Assembly: GCA_002336805.1 (NCBI GenBank)
Contig: DDEZ01000002.1
Location: forward strand, 62,001-126,000
Origin: Bacteroidetes bacterium UBA1941
GTDB lineage: Bacteria > Bacteroidota > Bacteroidia > Chitinophagales > LD1
DNA length: 64,000 nucleotides
Reading direction: 5' to 3'
Shown: piece after piece, positions 18,315 through 27,896 of the stretch
Layout of the letters: the number at the start of each line of letters is the position of its first letter
How positions within the stretch are numbered: the first letter of the stretch is position 1
Notes under the pieces: model-generated
Database searches by the model: none
Told to the model about the DNA's origin: nothing
The model's input: only the letters and a program-made list of their open reading frames with translations
Program-made: the position numbers and the translations under genes

Positions 18315-19250
18315 ATGAGGTTTCCCCAGCCTATACCCGTGAGGGACATAGCACTACAGACAGGAGCAGAGGTCATAGGTGATGCCACAGGCAGCGTAAA
18401 GGGTATGAATGAGATACACAATGTGGCTACCGGCGATATCACATTTGTGGATCATGAGAAGTACTACAACTTTGTGCTGGCCTCGGCAGCGACTTTTATT
18501 TTTATCAATAAGAAAATAGATGTGCCCGCCGGCAAGACGCTGCTCTATACTTCAGATCCATTCCGCGCATATAATGATCTGGCCATCAGCCAGCGGCCAC
18601 GCTTGTACAGTGGTGCCAGCGTAGCTGCTACCGCACACATAGGAGAGGGCAGCGTGGTCTATCCCAACGCATATATCGGCGACCATGTCACTATAGGGCG
18701 CGACTGTATCATTTATCCTAATGTCACGATCTACGCCCACTCTGTGATAGGAGACCGTGTGATCATACATGGCAATAGCACAATAGGTGCAGACGCTTTC
18801 TACTACAAAGGTCGTGGCACGCACTACGACAAGATGCACACCGTAGGGCGCGCTGTGATACACGATGATGTAGAGATAGGCAGCGGCTGTACCATAGATG
18901 CGGGTGTCTCTGCAGACACTGTCGTAGGTCAAGGGACAAAACTCGATAGCCAGGTGCACATAGGTCATGATGCTACAGTGGGCATGCACTGCATACTGTG
19001 CGCACAGGTAGGTATAGCGGGCAATGTGCGCATAGGCAATCACGTGACACTCTATGGCAAGGCTGCACTCAGTAAAAATATCTCTGTAGGAGACAGGGCA
19101 GTGCTGCTAGGCAGCAGCGCCTCAGCCAAATCTCTCGAAGGTGGCAAGACGTACCTCGGTACGCCTGCCGAGGAGGTGCACAGGGCCTCCAGACAGTTTG
19201 CTATGATCAAAATGCTGCCGGATATGTGGGAGAAACTACGTAAGCTGTAA
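18315..19250 (+). CDS. lpxD: LpxD-like UDP-3-O-acyl-glucosamine N-acyltransferase
   Basis: A 311-residue left-handed beta-helix acyltransferase. The N-terminal uridine-binding-like domain (GDITFVDHEKYYNFVLASAA) precedes a run of hexapeptide repeats (IGEGSVVYPNAYIGDHVTIG and onwards). A conserved HGNSTIGADAFYY segment and the histidine in SQVHIGHDATVG, at the position of the LpxD catalytic base, support N-acylation of a UDP-sugar. LpxD transfers a hydroxyacyl chain in lipid A synthesis. Bacteroidota often have an LpxD paralogue in addition to the main gene, so this copy may have a related but different substrate. The C-terminal helices are short. Confidence 0.8.
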   Translation: MRFPQPIPVRDIALQTGAEVIGDATGSVKGMNEIHNVATGDITFVDHEKYYNFVLASAATFIFINKKIDVPAGKTLLYTSDPFRAYNDLAISQRPRLYSGASVAATAHIGEGSVVYPNAYIGDHVTIGRDCIIYPNVTIYAHSVIGDRVIIHGNSTIGADAFYYKGRGTHYDKMHTVGRAVIHDDVEIGSGCTIDAGVSADTVVGQGTKLDSQVHIGHDATVGMHCILCAQVGIAGNVRIGNHVTLYGKAALSKNISVGDRAVLLGSSASAKSLEGGKTYLGTPAEEVHRASRQFAMIKMLPDMWEKLRKL

Positions 19251-19321
19251 ACGTGATTTTAAACTCACAAAAACAATACAATCAATTGATTATCAATTAA
19301 ATAATTTATCTTATTCGCATA

Positions 19322-19337
19322 TATTCCACGTGGAAAT
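19322..19337. promoter_or_regulatory. Weak parS-like palindrome upstream of the M61 gene
   Basis: A TTCCACGTGGAA core, 13 of 16 matches to TGTTCCACGTGGAACA; the outer two bases on each side differ except the first. It is the leftmost member of the parS-like set in this window. Confidence 0.4.
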
Positions 19338-19375
19338 GCAGTTAGCTTTACATATTTATAGCATATAAAACTCCC

Positions 19376-21229
19376 ATGAGAAAATTCTCCCTTCTATTGA
19401 CCTTGTTTTGCCTTGCTCTCAGCGCCAGGGCTGCAGACAATGCCTACCACGTGGCACTCGACCTCACTAAGGCTGCAGACCGCAGGCTCAGCGTAGAGGT
19501 GATAGCTCCGCAGCTCAGCGAGACAGAGGTCATCTATAGTCTGCCTAAAATGGTGCCCGGTACTTATTCGATTTATGATTTTGGCCGCTTTGTGGAGGAC
19601 TTTAAGGCCTTTGACCGCAAGGGAAACTCCTTGGAGGCTACTCGCATAGATACCAATAGCTGGAAAATAGAGAAAGCAAATCAGTTGGGCAAAATCACGT
19701 ATCGTGTCCGTGACACCTACCATGCATCCAAGGAGGACAACCCCATCTTTGAGCCGGCGGGATCTGATTTTCAAAAGGACACCTGCTTTGTGTTGAACTT
19801 CCACACGATGATCGGCTACTTCCGCAATCACACTAAGCTCTACTATGAGCTCAATATCACGCATGCTCCAAAGTTCTTTGGCAGCACATCTCTGATAGAC
19901 CGGGACAATAGCGAGACTCAGGATCAATATATCGTGCCCAGCTACAATGCAGTCGTGGACAATCCTGTGATGTACAGCCTCCCTGATACAGCACACTTGA
20001 AAATCGGAGAAAGCGACATTCTCATATCAGTGTATTCACCGGGCAAAAAAGCATCTGCCGCGGGTATAGCGCGTGGCATAGATACAATGCTGCAAGCACA
20101 GGGCAAATACCTGGGTGGCAAGCTGCCGGTCTCTAACTATGCATTTCTCATCTACCTGGCAGATCATGAAGGTCTCACAGGCGGTTATGGCGCGCTTGAG
20201 CATTCTTATGGCTCGATGTACTACCTGATAGATGGCACTAATGAGACGCTCGCCTCTACAGTGCGCAACGTGGCCTCGCATGAATTTTTTCACATCGTGA
20301 CGCCCCTCAATATCCACTCTAAGGAGATAGCAAACTTTGATTTTGACAATCCTAAAATGAGTGAACACCTGTGGCTCTATGAAGGCAGTACGGAATACCA
20401 TGCACATTCGGTACAAGTGCGGTATGGCCTTATCTCGCAGGAGGAATATCTCTCGGCTATCAGGCAGGCTATGAATGAGGCGCAGTTTGGTTTTAATGAT
20501 TCACTCTCCTTTACCGAGCTCAGCCTCGGCGCGCTGGACAAATACAAGGACCAATACACGAATGTCTATGCAAAAGGTGCCCTCATATCAATGTGCCTGG
20601 ACCTAAAACTTATTAAGGATTCAGAAGGCAAATACAGGCTCATGGACCTGATCAATGATCTGGCCAAGACCTATGGTAAAGACAAGGCATTTCAGGATGC
20701 TGAACTTTTTGACAAGATCTATAGTCTGACAAAGCCGGATATCAAGCAGTTTTTTATGGATCATGTAATCGGGGCGAAGCCACTACCCTTTCAGGAGGTA
20801 CTGGGATATGCAGGGGTAGACTATACCAAGGCTAAAAAGGAGGCTTCCTATTCTTTTGGCGGCTTCGGAGTAGGCTTCAATCCTGAGACACAACGCCTGG
20901 TAGTGAGCAGCCTGAAAAATCTAAATGCTTTCGGCAAAAACATGGGCTATCAGGAAGGGGATGAGCTACTGTCTGTAAACGGAAAAAAGCTGGCCCCGGC
21001 AGAATTTTCAGCCTACAAGGCCGCATGGCTTAAGACAGTAAAGGACGGAGATAAACTAAAAGTCGTGGTCCTCAGGAAGGGCACCAACGGAAAGACCAAG
21101 AAAAAAACCCTCCAGGCCAAAGTCTTCAAGGCTGAGACAATCACCTTCAATGTGATCAGCTTCTCAAAAACGCCTACGGCTGAACAATTAAAAATAAGAA
21201 AGGCCTGGCTGGAAGCCGATAATAAGTAG
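19376..21229 (+). CDS. M61 family metallopeptidase with PDZ domain
   Basis: A 617-residue secreted aminopeptidase-like enzyme of the M61 (glycyl aminopeptidase) family. The signal peptide is MRKFSLLLTLFCLALSARA. The zinc motif HEFFH lies at residues 302-306, with the third ligand Glu336 in LWLYEGSTEYHA. Residues of about 490-560 form a PDZ domain (GFGVGFNPETQRLVVSSLKN and EGDELLSVNGKKL). Substrates are expected to be peptides in the periplasm or outside the cell. A 13/16 parS-like palindrome lies about 40 bases upstream of the ATG. Confidence 0.9.
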   Translation: MRKFSLLLTLFCLALSARAADNAYHVALDLTKAADRRLSVEVIAPQLSETEVIYSLPKMVPGTYSIYDFGRFVEDFKAFDRKGNSLEATRIDTNSWKIEKANQLGKITYRVRDTYHASKEDNPIFEPAGSDFQKDTCFVLNFHTMIGYFRNHTKLYYELNITHAPKFFGSTSLIDRDNSETQDQYIVPSYNAVVDNPVMYSLPDTAHLKIGESDILISVYSPGKKASAAGIARGIDTMLQAQGKYLGGKLPVSNYAFLIYLADHEGLTGGYGALEHSYGSMYYLIDGTNETLASTVRNVASHEFFHIVTPLNIHSKEIANFDFDNPKMSEHLWLYEGSTEYHAHSVQVRYGLISQEEYLSAIRQAMNEAQFGFNDSLSFTELSLGALDKYKDQYTNVYAKGALISMCLDLKLIKDSEGKYRLMDLINDLAKTYGKDKAFQDAELFDKIYSLTKPDIKQFFMDHVIGAKPLPFQEVLGYAGVDYTKAKKEASYSFGGFGVGFNPETQRLVVSSLKNLNAFGKNMGYQEGDELLSVNGKKLAPAEFSAYKAAWLKTVKDGDKLKVVVLRKGTNGKTKKKTLQAKVFKAETITFNVISFSKTPTAEQLKIRKAWLEADNK

Positions 21230-21258
21230 GACAAGGGGTCGCTGTAGTAAAAAATTGA

Positions 21259-21304
21259 TTTTCGACTGGACAGCCTTTCTTGCCAAGTTTTTCGACTGAA
21301 CAGC
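21259..21304 (+). repeat. Short direct repeat upstream of mnmG
   Basis: TTTTCGACTGGACAGC at 21259-21274 recurs as TTTTCGACTGAACAGC at 21289-21304, one mismatch, with a 30-base period. The role is unknown; it lies between the M61 stop and the two parS palindromes. Confidence 0.5.
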
Positions 21305-21419
21305 GCTATCCAGATATTTTTACACACTATGTGATCTGGGTAATTGTGTATATGTTGGTAAGCGCTTCAAATTGAGTATGGGTGCGGTATTCAGATACAC
21401 ACGAGGTAGATGATAAATT

Positions 21420-21435
21420 TGTTCCACGTGGAACA
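21420..21435. promoter_or_regulatory. parS: parS centromere-like site (perfect 16-base palindrome)
   Basis: TGTTCCACGTGGAACA, a perfect palindrome that matches the bacterial chromosomal parS family bound by ParB. It lies in the spacer upstream of mnmG, a gene frequently close to the replication origin. A second identical copy is 49 bases away. Confidence 0.85.
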
Positions 21436-21468
21436 AATGCACCCTAAACACAGCTTACCCCCTTACAT

Positions 21469-21484
21469 TGTTCCACGTGGAACA
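21469..21484. promoter_or_regulatory. parS: parS centromere-like site, second perfect copy
   Basis: Identical 16-base palindrome TGTTCCACGTGGAACA, centre-to-centre 49 bases from the first copy. That places the two roughly on related faces of the helix. Expected role: nucleation of ParB spreading for chromosome segregation. Confidence 0.85.
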
Positions 21485-21533
21485 CTGCCAGACCCAAATA
21501 TTGTTATATCCAAGCTCTGTCGTTTGTATTAGC

Positions 21534-21541
21534 TAATTTTG
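21534..21541 (+). promoter_or_regulatory. Candidate -7 box of mnmG
   Basis: TAATTTTG fits TAnnTTTG and lies nine bases before the mnmG ATG. No TTTG or TTG is found at the ideal 19-21-base distance, so this is a weak call. Confidence 0.4.
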
Positions 21542-21549
21542 CAGTTCCG

Positions 21550-23412
21550 ATGTTTAAGAAATATGATGTAATAGTAGTAGGGGCAGGACATGCTGGCTGT
21601 GAAGCCGCAGCCGCAGCCGCCAATATGGGCTCCAGCGTACTCTTAGTAACTATGAATATGCAGACCATAGCACAGATGAGCTGCAACCCCGCCATGGGTG
21701 GTATAGCCAAGGGGCAGATCGTGCGCGAAATTGATGCCCTCGGCGGCTATTCGGGTATAGTGTCCGACAAAAGCATGATCCAGTTCCGAATGCTCAATCG
21801 CTCGAAGGGACCTGCAATGTGGAGCCCACGCACCCAGAATGACCGCATGCTCTTTGCTGCAGAGTGGCGCAAAATGCTGGAGCAAACCCCTAATGTGGAC
21901 TTCTGGCAGGACATGGTAGCCGGACTTATCGTGAAAAACGGAGTGGTAAAGGGAATCCGGACATCTATGGGCATGGATATAGAATCAAGCTCCGTAGTCC
22001 TGACTAATGGCACATTCCTGAACGGCCTTATCCATATAGGAGAGAAGCATTTTGGTGGTGGTAGGGCCGGAGAGAAGGCCGCCACGGGCATTACAGAACA
22101 GCTTATTGAGCTAGGATTTGAGGCTGGTAGGATGAAAACCGGCACCCCGCCTCGAATAGATGGTAGAAGCCTGGACTACACCCGCATGGAAGTGCAGGAC
22201 GGCGACGAGGAGATCTCTAGCTTCTCATACAAGGATATTCCAAAGCCCAGCACCCAACGCTGCTGCTGGATCACACACACCAATAGCCAGGTTCATGAGA
22301 TCCTGAAGACAGGTTTTGACAAATCCCCCATGTTCACGGGACGCATCCAGGGTCTCGGGCCAAGATACTGCCCATCTGTAGAAGACAAAATCAATCGTTT
22401 TGCCGAGAAGGATTCACACCAGCTCTTTGTAGAGCCGGAGGGCTGGGACACAGTAGAGATCTATGTAAATGGCTTCTCCACCTCTCTCCCGGAGGACATT
22501 CAATACAAAGCTCTTCGGGCAGTACCGGGATTTGAGAATATGCGCATGTTCCGCCCTGGATATGCCATAGAGTACGACTATTTTCCGCCTACACAGCTCA
22601 CCAATACACTGGAAACAAAGCTGGTCAAAAACCTCTTTTTCGCAGGCCAGATCAATGGCACTACAGGCTATGAAGAGGCGGCCTGCCAGGGCCTCATGGC
22701 CGGCATCAACGCCCATAATGCCGCCAAAGACCAGGCTCCACTCATTCTGAGGAGAAACGATGCCTATATAGGCGTCCTTATAGACGACCTTATCAATAAA
22801 GGCACCGAGGAGCCATACAGGATGTTTACGAGTCGGGCGGAATATCGCATTCTGCTCCGTCAGGACAATGCAGATCTGCGCCTGACAGAGCTGGGACATA
22901 CAATTGGACTAGCGGACGACGATCGCATGGCAGCTCTGAATAGTAAAAAGGAGGCTATCAAAGCGATTTCAGAGTTCGTAAGAAGCTATAGTGTAGGCCC
23001 AGAAGAGCTCAACAGTAGCCTGACAGCGATAGGAAGTGCTGAAATGAAACAAAAAATGAAGCTTGATAAAGTGCTGGCGCGTCCTCATGTAGGCCTTCCG
23101 ATGCTTGCCGCAGCTGTACCAGCCCTGAGAGACCTGCTCTCCCGCTATAGCAAAGATGTAATCGAATCAGCCGAAATAGAGCTCAAATACGAGGGCTATA
23201 TAGAGAAAGAAACTGATATAGCTAGCCGCATGAGCCGCCTTGAGGATATTAAATTGGAAACAGATTTTGACTACAACCAGCTTAAATCCCTGTCGATAGA
23301 GGCCCGTCAGAAGCTAAGCAGGATCAAACCGACATCCCTGGGCCAGGCGCAGCGTATCAGCGGCGTCTCCCCTTCAGATATTGCCGTGCTCATGGTACAC
23401 ATGGGCCGCTAA
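21550..23412 (+). CDS. mnmG: tRNA uridine-5-carboxymethylaminomethyl modification enzyme MnmG (GidA)
   Basis: A 620-residue FAD-dependent enzyme that, with MnmE, adds the (carboxymethyl)aminomethyl group to wobble uridine 34 of several tRNAs. The FAD-binding motif GAGHAGCEAA lies at residues 10-19. The signatures MSCNPAMGGIAKGQIVREID and GRAGEKAATGITEQL follow. RMKTGTPPRIDGRS, the GQINGTTGYEEAACQGL segment and the C-terminal SGVSPSDIAVLMVHMGR are typical. The length is normal. The gene is preceded by two parS palindromes and followed after nine bases by an Ig-like lipoprotein gene on the same strand. Its origin-proximal position is common across bacteria. Confidence 0.97.
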   Translation: MFKKYDVIVVGAGHAGCEAAAAAANMGSSVLLVTMNMQTIAQMSCNPAMGGIAKGQIVREIDALGGYSGIVSDKSMIQFRMLNRSKGPAMWSPRTQNDRMLFAAEWRKMLEQTPNVDFWQDMVAGLIVKNGVVKGIRTSMGMDIESSSVVLTNGTFLNGLIHIGEKHFGGGRAGEKAATGITEQLIELGFEAGRMKTGTPPRIDGRSLDYTRMEVQDGDEEISSFSYKDIPKPSTQRCCWITHTNSQVHEILKTGFDKSPMFTGRIQGLGPRYCPSVEDKINRFAEKDSHQLFVEPEGWDTVEIYVNGFSTSLPEDIQYKALRAVPGFENMRMFRPGYAIEYDYFPPTQLTNTLETKLVKNLFFAGQINGTTGYEEAACQGLMAGINAHNAAKDQAPLILRRNDAYIGVLIDDLINKGTEEPYRMFTSRAEYRILLRQDNADLRLTELGHTIGLADDDRMAALNSKKEAIKAISEFVRSYSVGPEELNSSLTAIGSAEMKQKMKLDKVLARPHVGLPMLAAAVPALRDLLSRYSKDVIESAEIELKYEGYIEKETDIASRMSRLEDIKLETDFDYNQLKSLSIEARQKLSRIKPTSLGQAQRISGVSPSDIAVLMVHMGR

Positions 23413-23421
23413 ACATACTAT

Positions 23422-25125
23422 ATGCTTCAATTTTCATCATACCTAACGCTGTCAAAGCGCCTAACACAGGCGTGTGCCATAGCTATATTTCTATTCATTT
23501 CTTCCTGCGCAAACGAGGCACCACCCACCGGAGGCAAGAAAGATATAAAGCCTCCTAAGATCAAATACTCAAGTCCCGCCAATAAATCCCTCAACTTTCA
23601 TGGTAGCCAGATCAAGATCAGATTTGACGAATACATCGTACAAAGCCTGGATCCAAGCGAAATAATCGTGTCTCCACCACTAAGCAAAAACGCAAAATAT
23701 CTGGTAAATGGGAAAAACCTGATCATAAAACTACCTCCACCGCTCAAGGACAGCACGACCTACACCATCAATTTTGGTGACGCTATCAAGGATAATAATG
23801 AAAACAACGTTCTTAAAAATTTCACCTTCGTTTTTGCCACAGGCAATGCACTGGACTCCGCATCCATATCCGGACATGTCGTGAATATAAAAGAGCCGAC
23901 CAAAACAGAAGATCTGATCGTCGCACTGTATCCGGCCGATAGCATGGCAGGAATACTACATTCAAAACCTTATTACTTTGCCCAAACGGATAAGACAGGT
24001 GCCTTCAAAATTGAAAACATTCATGCAGGAGCCTATCGCTTGTATGGACTGAAAGATGAAAACCTAAACTATATCTACGATCAGGCATCCGAGCTCGTAG
24101 GCTTCAGCGACACGCTAATTACACTCAGCGATAGCAGCAAGGCCAATGCCGACGTAATAGTCTTCGAGTCCAGAACAGCCAGACCAAAATTTGCAGATGC
24201 AGTGCCCACTGGCCCGGGATCCATTATGATTTCTTATAATGCTCCAATCAAAACGTTAAAATTGGATGCCGATATTCTGAAATCCGGAGACCTGATGGAG
24301 GTAAAAGCATCAAAAGACAGTATTATATATTGGTTTTCTGATGTTTATGCATTAAAGACCAAATTAATTTTATCTGCGAATGATAGCATCACTGATACAG
24401 CGAGAGTAGAATTAAAATACCTCACCAAGGACACAATAGGTGAAAAAAAACTGTATGCATTAAAATTTGAACAACAAGACATTAAGAGGGATTCAACGCG
24501 TCAAAATGCCAATTCCAGACCAATGCGAAGCCCTTTTAAACCGATTATTCTGAATCTATCAAGGCCTGTAGTCAGTCTGGACTCAAACAAACGGGTTTAT
24601 ATTCTCAATGATTCGACAAAAAAAGCGGACACCATACGCTATGCGATCGGAGCTGAAACAAAACGTGACTTTCATCCCGAGTTTCCACAGACTCCAGGCA
24701 TGCCATATTCTCTTGTCATCCCCGACTCGACACTCAGAGATCAGTGGGGCTGGTGGAATAAGAAATTAGTCTACTCCTGGCAGACAGACAACGTAGACAA
24801 TTTTGGAAATATCCTACTCACCATGCACTTCGATCATCCCGAAAAATACTACATCTTCAAAATCCTCGATGACCAGCAAAATCCGGTGGCAGCATTCTAC
24901 TATGTAGGCAATCAGGAAAGAAAGGTAACCCTGAAAAATATCGCGGCGGGCAACTACCACCTGCAGGCTATAGAAGATGCCAATAAAAATGGAGAATGGG
25001 ACACAGGCGATATCATTAAAATGCTTCAGCCGGAGAAGATCATCAACTTCAAAGATGTGTATACACTCAAGGGCAATTGGGACCTCGAGATAGAAGTAAA
25101 AATACAAGATCAAGTCACTCGGTGA
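23422..25125 (+). CDS. Lipoprotein with Ig-like (Big_5/SbsA) domain
   Basis: A 567-residue predicted lipoprotein. The N-terminal hydrophobic stretch ends in the lipobox FISSC (Cys29), followed by ANEAPPTGGKKD. Residues of about 40-140 form an SbsA-type Ig-like domain (PANKSLNFHGSQIKIRFDEY with DSTTYTINFGDAIKDNNEN). Segments such as GAYRLYGLKDENLNYIYDQA and GNYHLQAIEDANKNGEWDTG look like SdrD/CNA-B-type beta modules. This type is common in Bacteroidota envelopes, where the role is structural or unknown. It starts nine bases after mnmG. Its end overlaps the convergent esterase gene by 11 bases. Confidence 0.8.
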   Translation: MLQFSSYLTLSKRLTQACAIAIFLFISSCANEAPPTGGKKDIKPPKIKYSSPANKSLNFHGSQIKIRFDEYIVQSLDPSEIIVSPPLSKNAKYLVNGKNLIIKLPPPLKDSTTYTINFGDAIKDNNENNVLKNFTFVFATGNALDSASISGHVVNIKEPTKTEDLIVALYPADSMAGILHSKPYYFAQTDKTGAFKIENIHAGAYRLYGLKDENLNYIYDQASELVGFSDTLITLSDSSKANADVIVFESRTARPKFADAVPTGPGSIMISYNAPIKTLKLDADILKSGDLMEVKASKDSIIYWFSDVYALKTKLILSANDSITDTARVELKYLTKDTIGEKKLYALKFEQQDIKRDSTRQNANSRPMRSPFKPIILNLSRPVVSLDSNKRVYILNDSTKKADTIRYAIGAETKRDFHPEFPQTPGMPYSLVIPDSTLRDQWGWWNKKLVYSWQTDNVDNFGNILLTMHFDHPEKYYIFKILDDQQNPVAAFYYVGNQERKVTLKNIAAGNYHLQAIEDANKNGEWDTGDIIKMLQPEKIINFKDVYTLKGNWDLEIEVKIQDQVTR

Positions 25126-26245
25126 TAGCCACCTTGCTTACCAGTCGCTTGACACCGTCACTTAGCTGAAGGGTATATACACCTGTAGCAAAGCCCGCGG
25201 TACTCAGTGTAGTCTGCCCCGTGAAACTTCCATTGTAGACGACTCTGCCGGTCACATCAGATATTGAGAGGCTCCCTGCAGGCATTCCATCCGTTTCCAC
25301 GTGGAGCATACCGTTAGCTGGATTAGGATACACGCGCAGCACATCAGCGTTGATATCAGCTATAGCATTGGGTGCCTGTGGTTCCCACTTATAGCGACGA
25401 AAGAAGTTCCAGATCTCGAGCGCATAATTTATATCATACCCGGATGGTCCGAGCCACTGATGCTGGCCACCTATCACCTTGTAAAACTCGACATCGGAGC
25501 CATAGGCACCATTAGGATAGGTGTAGTGTATGACGCGGAGCGAGTTGCTGGTAGTATGCGCTATAGAATCAATGATAGCAGCGGTATCGCACTGATCATG
25601 GCCACGCCAGTACGAGACCAGCGCTTCGGCATCATTGCCATATGTATTGCCGGAGTATGCTACAGTCTGATCTGCCGTACCGTGAAAGTGGCAAGCCGGT
25701 ACTACGCGTGCAGGATGGCAAGAGATACCATTGCCGATGGTGCCAGACACAGAGGCAATAGCTGCGATACGGTTGTTAAGTTCACAGCCCAGCCTATTGG
25801 TCATAAACCCGCCCATAGAGAAACCTGTAGAGTAGAGGCGGGTCTGATCTACATTATACCTGCTGGATACGGTATCCATTAGAGCATTGAGAAAGCCAAC
25901 ATCATTTACACTCGGATTGAGCGTGATACCAAAAGCACCCGCACCACTATTCCAGGCAGTAGACCCAGTGAGCTGATTATCTACCAATGCCTGAGGAATA
26001 GCAAAGATGAAATTGGCGGTATCAGCTACATCTTCAAATCTCACACCAGCAAAATTATTCATATCGTCTCCAAGGCCATGCAGGGCAAGCACGAGCGGTA
26101 CAGCCTGTGAGCCATCATAAGACGGGGGCACGTACAACAGGTATTGCCTCATCACACCATCAAAATTAAAACTATCAGTCAGGTACTGCGCCCTTGTACT
26201 TACTACAGAGGCCGCCAAAAGAATAAGCAGGTAGAATTTCTTCAT
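25115..26245 (-). CDS. Secreted esterase (PHB-depolymerase/feruloyl-esterase-like) with type IX sorting domain
   Basis: A 376-residue alpha/beta hydrolase of the LpqC/PHB depolymerase group. After the signal peptide MKKFYLLILLAASVVSTRAQ come LVLALHGLGDDMNNFAG (oxyanion region), the nucleophile elbow GFSMGGF, HFHGTADQTVAY carrying the likely catalytic Asp, and GGQHQW carrying the histidine. The last 75 residues (VYPNPANGMLHVE through LVSKVAITE) form a type A sorting domain for the type IX secretion system. The product should be exported and anchored or released at the surface. Substrates of relatives are polyesters or feruloyl sugars. An imperfect parS-like word (25293-25308, 13/16) lies in the coding region. 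Confidence 0.88.
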   Translation of the reverse strand: MKKFYLLILLAASVVSTRAQYLTDSFNFDGVMRQYLLYVPPSYDGSQAVPLVLALHGLGDDMNNFAGVRFEDVADTANFIFAIPQALVDNQLTGSTAWNSGAGAFGITLNPSVNDVGFLNALMDTVSSRYNVDQTRLYSTGFSMGGFMTNRLGCELNNRIAAIASVSGTIGNGISCHPARVVPACHFHGTADQTVAYSGNTYGNDAEALVSYWRGHDQCDTAAIIDSIAHTTSNSLRVIHYTYPNGAYGSDVEFYKVIGGQHQWLGPSGYDINYALEIWNFFRRYKWEPQAPNAIADINADVLRVYPNPANGMLHVETDGMPAGSLSISDVTGRVVYNGSFTGQTTLSTAGFATGVYTLQLSDGVKRLVSKVAITE

Positions 26246-26402
26246 TGCGATCGGATATGTTTATGCTCTAATCTAAATCATCTCATGAACGCGGCGAGAG
26301 GAAACTGCCAAACGTAACAGGAAAATCGGTGAAAGCGCGATAAGAGCATCCGCTCCTTATATGTTTCGGGCCATCTTCATCACTAGAAATTCCTACTCTT
26401 GA

Positions 26403-26418
26403 TGTTCCACGTAGAAAA
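26403..26418. promoter_or_regulatory. parS-like site, 14/16
   Basis: TGTTCCACGTAGAAAA differs from the perfect site at two positions in the right half. It lies in the spacer about 30 bases before the SDR gene ATG. The GTAGAA variant recurs at several other spacers in the window. Confidence 0.55.
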
Positions 26419-26447
26419 CGCATAAACCCTTAGACTCAGCTACCCAT

Positions 26448-27293
26448 ATGACACAAGACAGAACAATACTCATATCAGGTGCCTCGTCCGGCATAGGCCT
26501 GGCCACAGCAGAGGCGCTCGCAACACAGGGTGCCAGACTTATCCTCACTGCCCGCAGCACAGAAAAGCTGAAGGAAGCCAGCCAACTGATCACAAGCAAG
26601 ACAGGCAACAAAAATATAAGCCACCACACCGTAGACCTGTCATCACAAAGCTCGATTAGATCCCTGGCCACGCAGATCAAAAACACCTATGAAAAAATAG
26701 ATGTACTGATCAATAATGCGGGTGGCGTATTCCCCGAGTTCAAGCTGAGCGCAGACGGTCTGGAGATGACCATTGCCACCAATCACTTCTCACAATTTCT
26801 GCTCACAAATCAGCTACTCGACCTCCTCAAAAGATCAGAAGCTGCACGCATCGTAAATGTCTCCTCAGACTCTCATTACAATGGGAAAATAGACTTTGAA
26901 TCCTTCCAGAAAAATAAGGGCTACTTTATCATGAAAGCCTACGCGCAGAGTAAACTGGCTAATGTCCTTTTCACTCAAGAGCTGGCAGAGCGCCTGGCAG
27001 GCACTCCGATCACAGCCAATAGCCTCCACCCCGGATTTGTAAAGACCAATATCGGCAATAAAGACACCAGCTGGTATGCGAGTGCCGTATGGTCGCTCAT
27101 CACAGCCATCGGCGCTATCAGTGTAGAGAAAGGCGCAGAGACATCAGTATATCTCGCCTCTTCACCCGAGGTACAGGACATCACCGGCAAGTACTATAAC
27201 AAATGCAAGGAAAAGACACCGGGCAAGCAGACTTTTGATAAGGCGCTTCAGAAGGAACTCTGGCGCATCAGCGAGCAGCTATGCCCCATTTAA
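26448..27293 (+). CDS. Short-chain dehydrogenase/reductase, retinol-dehydrogenase-like
   Basis: A 281-residue classical SDR oxidoreductase. The cofactor motif is SGASSGIG near residue 10. NNAGG and the serine in VNVSSDSHYN follow, and the active-site YAQSKLAN supplies Tyr and Lys. The later PGFVKTNIG segment is typical of the retinol-dehydrogenase-like branch. An arginine in TARSTEKL after the second strand favours NADP(H). The substrate is not determinable. No signal peptide is present. The gene stands alone between spacers with a parS-like word on its left. Confidence 0.88.
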   Translation: MTQDRTILISGASSGIGLATAEALATQGARLILTARSTEKLKEASQLITSKTGNKNISHHTVDLSSQSSIRSLATQIKNTYEKIDVLINNAGGVFPEFKLSADGLEMTIATNHFSQFLLTNQLLDLLKRSEAARIVNVSSDSHYNGKIDFESFQKNKGYFIMKAYAQSKLANVLFTQELAERLAGTPITANSLHPGFVKTNIGNKDTSWYASAVWSLITAIGAISVEKGAETSVYLASSPEVQDITGKYYNKCKEKTPGKQTFDKALQKELWRISEQLCPI

Positions 27294-27373
27294 TCCACTT
27301 AGTGTTAAGCATCTGTAAAGCCATTACCTAGCTAATCAATTTCTTTGCACCTTTGCCATCCACCTGATAGGCA

Positions 27374-27889
27374 ATGGCACTGATACTCCCGGTCAATGGC
27401 AAAGAACCCCGTATGGGCAGCAACTGCTGGCTCGCAGACAATGCGACAGTAGTAGGCGACGTGACCATGGGCGACGATTGCAGCGTATGGTTCACAGCAG
27501 TCGTACGTGGCGATGTACACTATATCCGCATAGGCAATAAGGTCAACATACAGGACGGCGCAGTGATACACTGCACCTATCAGAAATCTCCTACCACCAT
27601 CGGCAATTTCGTCTCCATAGGCCACCGGGCCATAGTACATGGCTGCACTATAGAGGACAATGTACTGATAGGCATGGGCGCGATAGTCATGGACAATGCC
27701 GTGATCAAAAGCAATAGCATCGTGGCCGCGGGATCAGTAGTACTGGAAAATACGGTGGTAGAGAGTGGCACCATTTACGCCGGCATACCGGCACGAAAGG
27801 TGAAAGACCTCGATGAAAACAATTTTAAAAATCTGATAGAGCGCATCGGCAATAACTACAGTATGTATGCCGATTGGTTTAGAAAATAA
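27374..27889 (+). CDS. Gamma-carbonic-anhydrase-family hexapeptide protein
   Basis: A 171-residue left-handed beta-helix protein of the YrdA/PaaY/gamma carbonic anhydrase family. Metal-ligand histidines are seen in VIHCTYQ and in GHRAIVHGCTIED, with the usual RGDVHYIRIGNKVNIQDG segment ahead of them. Members hydrate CO2 or have ill-defined ferripyochelin-binding or thioesterase annotations. PaaY is a relative associated with phenylacetate degradation, but the paa genes here are 35 kb away, so no link is claimed. The idi gene follows after a few bases. Confidence 0.88.
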   Translation: MALILPVNGKEPRMGSNCWLADNATVVGDVTMGDDCSVWFTAVVRGDVHYIRIGNKVNIQDGAVIHCTYQKSPTTIGNFVSIGHRAIVHGCTIEDNVLIGMGAIVMDNAVIKSNSIVAAGSVVLENTVVESGTIYAGIPARKVKDLDENNFKNLIERIGNNYSMYADWFRK

Positions 27890-27896
27890 AGTGCGT

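Noticed and set aside
27374..27889. Carbonic-anhydrase-like gene as PaaY of the phenylacetate pathway
   Set aside because: It lies 35 kb from paaA among isoprenoid and methyltransferase genes; the family alone does not support that role.
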